From the NCBI RefSeq assembly GCF_902488755.1, contig NZ_CABTXF010000062.1:1-6340 (forward strand): DNA of 6,340 bases, written 5' to 3'. Below are positions 1 to 5,481 of this stretch, piece after piece (the first letter of the stretch is position 1; each line of letters opens with the position of its first letter). The notes under the pieces are model-generated. The model was given only the letters and a program-made list of their open reading frames with translations. It searched no databases and was not told where the DNA came from. The translations under genes were made by a program, and so were the position numbers. This stretch comes from an uncultured Murdochiella sp. Lineage in GTDB: Bacteria; Bacillota; Clostridia; Tissierellales; Peptoniphilaceae.

Positions 1-23
1 TTCAAGCAGAAGACGGCATACGA
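1..23 (-). other. Illumina adapter sequence at contig end (artefact)
   Basis: Positions 3-23 read CAAGCAGAAGACGGCATACG plus one further A, which is the 21-nt Illumina P7 primer core. Read on the minus strand this is the classic 3' adapter starting TCGTATGCCGTC, and it is followed by AA, as often seen when a read runs past the end of the adapter. Genomic sequence stops at about position 24-25. The match is to a sequence known from library preparation, not to anything biological. The first 23 bases should be trimmed before any annotation or submission. Confidence 0.95.
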
Positions 24-1687
24 AGCTGTTCAATCGGAAAATGATGTGCGCCATCCTTTAAGAATGTAAAATAGGCATCCACATCTTTCTGGTCTCCATG
101 CAAAACCTTTTGAGATAGTACCGTAGCCGCCGTAAATCCGGTCGCATACTTGTAGACGTAGAAATTGGAATAGAAATGCGGTATACGCATCCATTCGTAG
201 GCAATCTCCTCATCGGAAATCATCGATTCGCCAAAATACTTTCGATTCAGTTCGAGGTACAGGCGATCATAATCCTCCCCGGCAAGACTTTCTCCGGCTT
301 CTATACGCGCATGAACAACCTTCTCAAATTCGGCAAACATCGTCTGACGGTATACTGTAGATTTGAAGCTGTCTAAATGATGATCCAGAAGCTCCCGTTT
401 TTCTTCTTCGGTCTTTGCGTGCTTTGTCAGATATTCTAATAGCAGCAGTTCATTAAAAGTCGAAGCGACTTCTGCGGCAAAGATTGTGTAGTTGTAGTAG
501 AGACCTTCGTTGTTATGTTTGGCATAGTAGCTATGCATGGAATGACCCATCTCATGTGCCAACGTAAATACCGAATCCAACGTTCCGTTGAAATTCAGCA
601 AAATGTAAGGGCTGCTTTCATAGGAACCGGAAGAATAAGCTCCTCCGGCTTTGCCTTCACGAGGATAAACATCCATCCAACGTTCATCAAAGGCTTTTCG
701 ATAAATGGTCTGGTATTCTTTTCCCAAAGGAGCAACCGAAGCGATACACAGTTCTTTTGCTTCCTCAAATGTATACGTTTTTGCCGTACCTTTGATTAGC
801 GGCAGATACACGTCATACATGTGCTGTTCCGGCAACCCCAACAGTTCTTTTTTCTTCGCGTAATAGCGGTGAAGAAGCGGAAGATGACGATGGACACTGT
901 CCAAGAGAGAATCATAAACCGACTGGGGGACATCATCTTCATGAAGAGTCATCGCCAGCGCACTATCGTAATGGCGCATCTCCGCTTCCGTGGTCAACGC
1001 TTTGACATTATTCGTATACGAGGTCGAAATCGTATTTCCAAAATCGTGGAAAGTGGAGTACAGGGAAATAAACGCTTCTTTTCGTACAGCGACATCCGGA
1101 TTCTTTTCATGCATCGTGAAATTCTGTTGCGTTAACTCTTCTCCATCTAAACTTTGTAAAGGAGGAAAGTGCAAATCGGCATTTGTCAGAAAATAATAGA
1201 TCGCATCCGGTGCTTCGGAAAGAAAGTGCATTTTCGCTAAAAGATTTTCCTCCGCAGCACTCAGAGTATGCGCTTTATAGCGGAAAATGCGGGCAAACCA
1301 CTCGTGATAAAAAGCGTATTTTGGCTCCTCCATCAACCGCTCTTGCTCTTCCTCTGAAAGGCTGAGCAAAAACGGCTCAAAGAACGAGAATGCAGCAACA
1401 TACTCTTGCAGCAACCGAGATGCCGTCTGATAGTCACGCTGCGCTTCGCTGTTTCGGCTATCTTCATCCTGCTTCATATGGGTATATACGATGAGATTTT
1501 CTGCCACAATCTCACTTTGACGATAGGTTTCCAAAATCTCCTCAAGGTGGAGTTTTGGCTCATCTGACCAATCTTTAAGCAATTGGATATTATTTTTCAA
1601 AAGGGAAATATCTTGTTCCATCGCTGCATCTTCGGGATACATTTCCTCAATTGCCCAGCGATAAGCGGTAATTTGTTTTTCGTCCAT
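2..1687 (-). CDS. pepF: Oligoendopeptidase F (M3B metallopeptidase), 3' end lost to adapter
   Basis: This is a cytoplasmic zinc oligopeptidase that cleaves short peptides, with a role in peptide turnover and nutrition. The zinc motif HEMGH lies at residues 378-382 (positions 556-542), with the third ligand Glu406 in AEVASTFNE. The family stretches GGAYSSGSY (348-356) and RIPHFY...FYVYKYATG (501-517) are present. The start is ATG at 1687, preceded by AAAGGAGA with good spacing. A GTG six codons upstream would put the ribosome binding site inside the gene. The readable protein has 561 residues, but residues 556-561 (RMPSSA) and the TGA stop are encoded by Illumina adapter. The native protein should continue after HHFPIEQL for roughly 35-45 more residues, judged from the usual family length near 600. 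The catalytic core is complete, so this is an assembly truncation and not a pseudogene. It lies 84 bp downstream of mutY on the same strand, with no clear terminator between them. Confidence 0.95.
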   Translation of the reverse strand: MDEKQITAYRWAIEEMYPEDAAMEQDISLLKNNIQLLKDWSDEPKLHLEEILETYRQSEIVAENLIVYTHMKQDEDSRNSEAQRDYQTASRLLQEYVAAFSFFEPFLLSLSEEEQERLMEEPKYAFYHEWFARIFRYKAHTLSAAEENLLAKMHFLSEAPDAIYYFLTNADLHFPPLQSLDGEELTQQNFTMHEKNPDVAVRKEAFISLYSTFHDFGNTISTSYTNNVKALTTEAEMRHYDSALAMTLHEDDVPQSVYDSLLDSVHRHLPLLHRYYAKKKELLGLPEQHMYDVYLPLIKGTAKTYTFEEAKELCIASVAPLGKEYQTIYRKAFDERWMDVYPREGKAGGAYSSGSYESSPYILLNFNGTLDSVFTLAHEMGHSMHSYYAKHNNEGLYYNYTIFAAEVASTFNELLLLEYLTKHAKTEEEKRELLDHHLDSFKSTVYRQTMFAEFEKVVHARIEAGESLAGEDYDRLYLELNRKYFGESMISDEEIAYEWMRIPHFYSNFYVYKYATGFTAATVLSQKVLHGDQKDVDAYFTFLKDGAHHFPIEQLRMPSSA

Positions 1688-1691
1688 AGAT

Positions 1692-1699
1692 TCTCCTTT
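1692..1699 (-). promoter_or_regulatory. Ribosome binding site of pepF
   Basis: AAAGGAGA on the minus strand ends 4 nt before the ATG at 1687, with the GGAG core 6 nt away. It decides the start: the in-frame GTG at 1705 lies upstream of it, so the site would become codons of the longer version. Confidence 0.85.
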
Positions 1700-1725
1700 C
1701 AACACTTGTTTATGTACCCAATCCT

Positions 1726-1750
1726 CTTAGCTCTATGCTTAGCTCTATGC
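1726..1750. repeat. 12-bp tandem duplication in the mutY-pepF spacer
   Basis: CTTAGCTCTATG occurs twice back to back at 1726-1737 and 1738-1749, and the period continues for one more base (C at 1750). The two copies are identical. The repeat sits between the mutY stop (1772) and the pepF ribosome binding site, so it would lie in the pepF leader of a read-through transcript. Each copy contains the palindrome AGCT, but no strong hairpin or terminator results. It may be a recent slippage duplication or a pair of protein binding sites; the sequence does not tell which. Confidence 0.85.
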
Positions 1751-1771
1751 GATTCGCCTTCTAACGCAGCC

Positions 1772-2887
1772 TTACCATTCTACAAAAAACGGTCGATGGG
1801 CAGCGGGTATGGCATATCGGGTGGCAATTTCATCCGGATCTGCCCATACCGCATTCGCAACATCCGTCATTCCGTCTTGTATCTCTCGAACACCATCCGC
1901 ATCGGCAAAGAGAACCTCCTGTGCCTCTCTCGTCAATTTTTTCGTCCGGCGAAGCGTCACATGGTAGCCAATCATATGCCATTCGAGATGGGAAAAAACA
2001 TGTGTTGCCGGATCCATTGCACAAATTTCCTGAATGGTTTCCTGCGGAATACCATACCGCATTAAGCAGGCAGAAACCTCTTCGGGACGAAGATGTCCCT
2101 CTACCATAGGAAATAACCATAACCCGGCTAAGAGCCCTGTCTCCGGCTGTTTATGAAGCAAAAGACGATCCTTTTTCTGCAGCAGCAAAACCGTCTTTTT
2201 CTCTATTCGTCTCTTTCTCTTCGGACGACGCTTTGGATATTGCGCCGCATCTTCTCTTCCTGCCAAGGCGCAAAATCCCCGAAGAGGGCACTCTGCACAG
2301 AGAAGTCTGCCCTTGGCGATACAAATTAGCGAGCCAAGATCCATCAACGCCTGATTAAATGCGCCGGGACGATGGATATCCAGCATAAGGCGCATTTCCG
2401 CTTCAAGGCGTTCTTTCGTATCCCGATCCTCAATAAAACCTTCCTCTTGTAGAAGACGGGCAAAAATACGATAGGCATTGCCATCCGGTGCAATCACCGG
2501 TTTGCCAAAAGCAATGGAAGCAATAGCTCCTGCGGTGTATGCGCCAATTCCCGGAAGGTGTTGCAATTCTTCCGTGGTATCGGGTAGCCGTCCGCCATTC
2601 TCTTGCACAAGCTGTTTTGCTGCTTTCTGCAAATTCCTTGCTCTGGAGTAATAACCCAATCCTTGCCAAAGTTTCAGCAAAACCTCCTCATCCGCAGACG
2701 CTAACGAACAGACGTCCGGAAAGGAAGACAGAAATCGCGAATAATACCCTTTCACCGCCTCCACACGTGTTTGCTGCAACATAATTTCAGACACCCAGAC
2801 GTGATATGGCGTAGGATCTTCTCGCCAAGGAAGGGTACGACGATTCGCGTCATACCAAGCGATTAGCTTGTCAGATAATTCGGACAC
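1772..2887 (-). CDS. mutY: A/G-specific adenine DNA glycosylase MutY
   Basis: MutY removes adenine mispaired with 8-oxoguanine in base excision repair. The 371-residue protein has full length. It shows SEIMLQQT with catalytic Glu34, GLGYYSRARNL (76-86), the helix-hairpin-helix LPGIGAYTAG (111-120) and catalytic Asp135 in APDGNAYR. A [4Fe-4S] site follows at Cys189, 197, 200 and 206. After a very basic linker (217-231) comes the C-terminal NUDIX-like 8-oxoG-reading domain, with GLLAGLWLFP (251-260) and HVFSH (296-300). The cysteine spacing is C-x7-C-x2-C-x5-C; the E. coli enzyme has x6 in the first gap. From memory x7 occurs in clostridial relatives, so it is probably a lineage variant. The start is GTG at 2887, preceded by AGGAGG at 8-nt spacing. 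That site can pair with an upstream anti-Shine-Dalgarno arm (2922-2929). The gene lies 72 bp after the FHA gene. Confidence 0.97.
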   Translation of the reverse strand: MSELSDKLIAWYDANRRTLPWREDPTPYHVWVSEIMLQQTRVEAVKGYYSRFLSSFPDVCSLASADEEVLLKLWQGLGYYSRARNLQKAAKQLVQENGGRLPDTTEELQHLPGIGAYTAGAIASIAFGKPVIAPDGNAYRIFARLLQEEGFIEDRDTKERLEAEMRLMLDIHRPGAFNQALMDLGSLICIAKGRLLCAECPLRGFCALAGREDAAQYPKRRPKRKRRIEKKTVLLLQKKDRLLLHKQPETGLLAGLWLFPMVEGHLRPEEVSACLMRYGIPQETIQEICAMDPATHVFSHLEWHMIGYHVTLRRTKKLTREAQEVLFADADGVREIQDGMTDVANAVWADPDEIATRYAIPAAHRPFFVEW

Positions 2888-2892
2888 GGTAA

Positions 2893-2929
2893 ACTCCTCC
2901 TGCTTCTATTATAGAGGAACGGGAGGAGT
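2893..2929 (-). promoter_or_regulatory. Inverted repeat burying the mutY ribosome binding site
   Basis: On the mRNA, ACTCCTCC (2929-2922) is perfectly complementary to GGAGGAGT (2900-2893), giving an 8-bp stem with a 21-nt loop. Inside the loop TCTA/TAGA can add a 4-bp inner stem. The 3' arm is the mutY Shine-Dalgarno sequence, so the hairpin would block initiation. Only three U residues follow, so it is a poor intrinsic terminator. The pairing is seen in the sequence; its regulatory role is inference. Confidence 0.5.
2908..2913 (-). promoter_or_regulatory. Possible -10 element upstream of mutY
   Basis: TATAAT on the minus strand matches the sigma-A -10 consensus perfectly. No recognisable -35 hexamer lies 16-18 bp upstream, and there is no extended -10 TG. 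If used, transcription would begin near 2901-2902, just before the ribosome binding site and after the anti-Shine-Dalgarno arm, giving a leader of about 14 nt that cannot form the hairpin at 2893-2929. Confidence 0.3.
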
Positions 2930-2959
2930 GAATAATGTACTTTCTGTTGACATCCTTAC

Positions 2960-4360
2960 TCAAAGCAGGAATATGGCTTCTTCTTCTCCAAAACGAAGGC
3001 GATCACCCCGCGCAAGGACTTTCGGTTGAAATGGTGGGATTCTATGATTGTTTACATACGTCCCATTGGTCGATCGACAGTCCGTCACCGCATACTGTCC
3101 GTTTTCAACAGAGAAACGGGCGTGTTTTGCGCTCACTTGACGGTTCGTGCGTAAAATCCCCGCCTCCTTTCCCCGACCCAGAATGATCGGCAAAGAGGAA
3201 AGATCCACTTCTTCTTTGTCGGAGAAGCGAAGGTGAGGACGCGGTGCGTCGGCAAGATGAATCGTGCGAACACATCCATTTTCCTCCCAAAGAAGCGGTG
3301 TTGTTCCTATTGCAAGAGGGCTCTTTCTTTTTCGCTCTCCGTTTGGCGAATAAATGTCATTATTTCGATTGCGATAGCGCTTGCAGTTTTCTAAGCTGAA
3401 GTGCATAAGTAAGTCCAATATCGTTTTTGGTGTCTTCGCCGTTTTTTTATTTTTGTTCTCCACCGTTTGGGGAATCGATCGATTTGCCTTATTCTCTTTT
3501 TGTAGACTGGGAAAGGAAAGCGGTTCGGTTGGCGAGACCGATTCCTTTTTATTTATGTTGTATAAAATCGGTGCGGTTTGCTCCTTTTTTGAAGGAGAAG
3601 TAACCGTTCTTTCTGCATAGCGCGAGAGTTGTTCCCAATCCGGATGGTTCTTCTGTCCTTGCTTTTCTACAACGTTTATTCCCGTTTCGCGCGCAAGAGA
3701 AGGATTTTTCGTTTTTTCTTTTTCGGATGGAAGGTGCGTGGATCTTTCTTTATTTGAAGACGAAGACAAACGGTCGAATGCCGTCATGTTGGTGCCCTCT
3801 TTCGCTTTCCTTTCGTCCTGCAAATGGGTTAACACCGTTATTATTGCATTGCGATTCAGCGAAGCGCTACGAAATGTGTTAAATACCGTAGCAAAACAGG
3901 CGCTGTCCGTTTCCTCAAATCCACGTAAGAAAAGTATCGATTGACAGAATACAGCAAGACTTTTTTCCAATGGAGGAAGCGAAAGCAACGGCACCGGAAG
4001 AAAAACAGCCTGCTCCCCTGAAAAAACAACCCCATGCGGATGCAAAAGAAGCATGGCAGGATCCAGCAAATGATCCTCCGCCTCCTTTATCGCTTTATCC
4101 AGTTGAGCAAGAAAAACCGCCAAGCTACGCCGAGTCCACGGTTCTTGAAGGGTGTCCAAGCGTTCCCCTTCAAGAACATAACGAAAAGCGTGTTCCCCTT
4201 CCGTTGGTAAAAACGTTGCAAAGTTGGGAGAGCAAGGGTGCATCAACATCTTTAATGCCAAAGAATCTATCGCGTTATCCCCTTCCCAGCGCAACAAAAC
4301 ATGCTTGCCATCCTCTTCGTCAAAAAGACGCATACCTGCACCGATTACGCACGAATCCAT
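2960..4360 (-). CDS. FHA-domain protein with DUF6382-like N-terminal domain
   Basis: This protein of 466 residues has three parts. Residues 1 to about 180 resemble the DUF6382 domain found in Gram-positive FHA proteins, including FRYVLEGERLD (59-69) and a helix plus HLLDPAMLLLHPHGVVF (97-113). The match is from memory of the family pattern. Residues about 185-345 form a polar linker rich in Lys, Ser, Thr, Asn and Glu, probably disordered. The C-terminal FHA domain (about 385-466) carries LGRG (394-397), SAKH (410-413), STNGT (430-434) and Asn437, the usual phosphothreonine-binding positions. There is no signal peptide or membrane segment, so it should be cytosolic. The start is ATG at 4360 with a perfect AAGGAGG 7 nt upstream. 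It overlaps the TadZ-like gene by 16 nt, implying coupled translation and a shared job, most likely in a Tad-like or other secretion/pilus apparatus. No kinase that would make its phosphorylated partner is in the window. Confidence 0.82.
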   Translation of the reverse strand: MDSCVIGAGMRLFDEEDGKHVLLRWEGDNAIDSLALKMLMHPCSPNFATFLPTEGEHAFRYVLEGERLDTLQEPWTRRSLAVFLAQLDKAIKEAEDHLLDPAMLLLHPHGVVFSGEQAVFLPVPLLSLPPLEKSLAVFCQSILFLRGFEETDSACFATVFNTFRSASLNRNAIITVLTHLQDERKAKEGTNMTAFDRLSSSSNKERSTHLPSEKEKTKNPSLARETGINVVEKQGQKNHPDWEQLSRYAERTVTSPSKKEQTAPILYNINKKESVSPTEPLSFPSLQKENKANRSIPQTVENKNKKTAKTPKTILDLLMHFSLENCKRYRNRNNDIYSPNGERKRKSPLAIGTTPLLWEENGCVRTIHLADAPRPHLRFSDKEEVDLSSLPIILGRGKEAGILRTNRQVSAKHARFSVENGQYAVTDCRSTNGTYVNNHRIPPFQPKVLARGDRLRFGEEEAIFLL

Positions 4361-5385
4361 TCCACCACCTCCTTAATCGATGAGGAAACACGAAGCGCAG
4401 CTATTATTTCCCGTTGTTGGTCAAGCGTATTTGTTTCACCGGAAAGAAACGGTATGCAAAAAGAACGTATGCCTTCTGCAGCTTCCTTACGTTCTATAAA
4501 AACGTCATGACCTTCTTTCCAGGTATAGGGAATCGCATCTAAAAAGGCGCGTATTCCCTCTTCTTCACAACTATCCGAGAAAAGAAGCAAGCGATCCGCC
4601 ACCGAAAAGAAGGATGAAAAATGCCAAAGCCATCCTGCCGGACAATCCACAAACACTAAGGATGCACGTTTTTTTACCAATCGAAAGAGTCGTATCCATT
4701 CTTCTTGCGAAATATCGAAAAAATCTGCTGGACGACTGGGCGGTATAAAAGTTTCCACGCCGTCCTGCTCTGTTATACATGCTGCTAATCGCATCTCTGC
4801 ATCCGCACATGGCGTGCGCATAGCAAGAATCACATCAGCAAGCGTATACGGCAACGCTGTGTTCTTTTCAGAATCCAGATAAAGGTCTTTCAGTGACCAA
4901 AAAGGCTGTACACCAAAATAAAAAACAGCTTGTTGCGGAAAAAGATGTCGATACCCTGCCGCCAAGGCTTTCGTGACCGTGCTAACGCCTATACCGCCTT
5001 GCAAAGCGGTACAAAAAATCAGCTGTCCGCTTGTCTCTGCGGAATGCTCGCCGTTTTGTTGATGAGAAAGAAGATAAAAAAGCTCCTGCCGCAAACGCGA
5101 TACCGGCTGATATTTTGCCAATCCTCGCGCATCGGTTTTATCCTGCCAATAGAAAAGATGGGTAGGCGTAATCGCCTTTTTGATTTCGTCCTTGGCATGG
5201 ATATCGAGCGCACTGTCATCCAGAATCACACGATCATACGGACAAAGATGATGCGCTTCCAAAAAAGCAGCGGAAGTGACCATCCACTCGATTTCAACTC
5301 CTTCTTGCGGCTGATTTTTCCATTGTGTTAAAAAACGATCTCGATACCGGACATCCGGATCAATTACAGCAATTCTCCATTTCAT
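4345..5385 (-). CDS. TadZ/CpaE-like protein: receiver-like domain plus degenerate MinD/ParA-type ATPase
   Basis: The 346-residue cytosolic protein starts with a receiver-like domain (1-105): IAVIDPD (5-11) forms the acidic end of strand 1 and YDRVILDD (50-57) ends at the phosphoacceptor position. AKYQPVSRLRQEL (90-102) resembles a linker seen in Gram-positive TadZ/CpaE proteins. The second domain (about 119-346) has the SIMIBI/MinD layout: a P-loop-like LQGGIGVSTV (128-137), VFYFGVQPFWSL (154-165) where a Walker A' strand is expected, and a Walker B-like LVFVDCPAG (243-251). The P-loop lacks both lysines of the deviant Walker A motif KGGxGK(T/S), having Gln and Val instead, and the A' aspartate is replaced by Gly. 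ATP hydrolysis is therefore doubtful. TadZ proteins locate Tad pilus machinery at a cell pole and often have atypical Walker A motifs. The start is ATG 5385 with GGAGG 7 nt upstream; an in-frame ATG at 5436 has no ribosome binding site. A generic ParA-like orphan is the alternative. Confidence 0.7.
   Translation of the reverse strand: MKWRIAVIDPDVRYRDRFLTQWKNQPQEGVEIEWMVTSAAFLEAHHLCPYDRVILDDSALDIHAKDEIKKAITPTHLFYWQDKTDARGLAKYQPVSRLRQELFYLLSHQQNGEHSAETSGQLIFCTALQGGIGVSTVTKALAAGYRHLFPQQAVFYFGVQPFWSLKDLYLDSEKNTALPYTLADVILAMRTPCADAEMRLAACITEQDGVETFIPPSRPADFFDISQEEWIRLFRLVKKRASLVFVDCPAGWLWHFSSFFSVADRLLLFSDSCEEEGIRAFLDAIPYTWKEGHDVFIERKEAAEGIRSFCIPFLSGETNTLDQQREIIAALRVSSSIKEVVEWIRA
4368..4374 (-). 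promoter_or_regulatory. Ribosome binding site of the FHA gene inside the TadZ-like gene
   Basis: AAGGAGG on the minus strand lies 7 nt before the ATG at 4360. It is made from the codons AAG GAG G of the TadZ-like gene (Lys338-Glu339-Val340). The strong site within the upstream coding end fixes the FHA start and supports translational coupling of the two genes. Confidence 0.85.
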
Positions 5386-5481
5386 CGCATATCCTCCGTT
5401 GCTTCTATCGTAACGGAGAATATGTCCCGCGCGCATCCCAAAAATAAGACGGTTCTGTCACGATTCGAGCAATAAAGGAAT
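5386..5481 (-). other. Spacer between the gltA-like and TadZ-like genes
   Basis: This 96-bp gap holds the ribosome-binding-site hairpin at 5388-5424. The rest, on the minus strand, has a short run TTATTTTT near 5444-5451, but only a 3-bp stem (GAC/GTC) before it, so I do not call a terminator. A weak -10-like TACGAT (5412-5407) precedes the motif AGAAGCA, without a -35 box. Whether the TadZ-like gene has its own promoter or is read through from the gltA-like gene is undecided. Confidence 0.5.
5388..5424 (-). promoter_or_regulatory. 13-bp hairpin enclosing the ribosome binding site of the TadZ-like gene
   Basis: On the mRNA, CATATTCTCCGTT (5424-5412) pairs with AACGGAGGATATG (5400-5388) over 13 bp, with one U-G wobble and an 11-nt loop (5411-5401). 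The 3' arm holds the Shine-Dalgarno GGAGG and ends 2 nt before the ATG. Such a stem should strongly reduce initiation unless it is melted or absent from the transcript. No U-run follows, so it is not a terminator. The stem is seen in the sequence; a switch function is inference. Confidence 0.6.

Noticed and set aside
1688..1705. GTG at 1705 as the pepF start
   Set aside because: It would turn the strong AAAGGAGA into codons and leaves no ribosome binding site of its own; ATG 1687 fits the family N-terminus.
1726..1750. CRISPR or insertion-sequence remnant at the tandem repeat
   Set aside because: There are only two 12-bp copies with no spacer between them, no inverted ends and no transposase or cas gene nearby.
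2891..2929. The mutY leader hairpin as terminator of the FHA gene
   Set aside because: The stem is followed by only three U residues and then ACC, so termination would be weak; occlusion of the ribosome binding site explains its place better.
3442..3448. A7 run in the FHA gene as a programmed frameshift site
   Set aside because: The zero frame continues into an intact FHA domain, so no shift is needed, and no stimulatory structure is apparent.
5386..5436. ATG at 5436 as the start of the TadZ-like protein
   Set aside because: No Shine-Dalgarno precedes it, and the added 17 residues lie before the first strand of the receiver-like domain. ATG 5385 has GGAGG at good spacing.
5440..5470. Rho-independent terminator after the gltA-like gene
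   Set aside because: There is a T-rich run, but the preceding stem is only 3 bp.
5422..5475. A 17-codon plus-strand frame (ATG 5422) after ACGGAG
   Set aside because: The spacing is too short, there is no promoter, and the purine run is explained as the pairing arm of the hairpin on the other strand.
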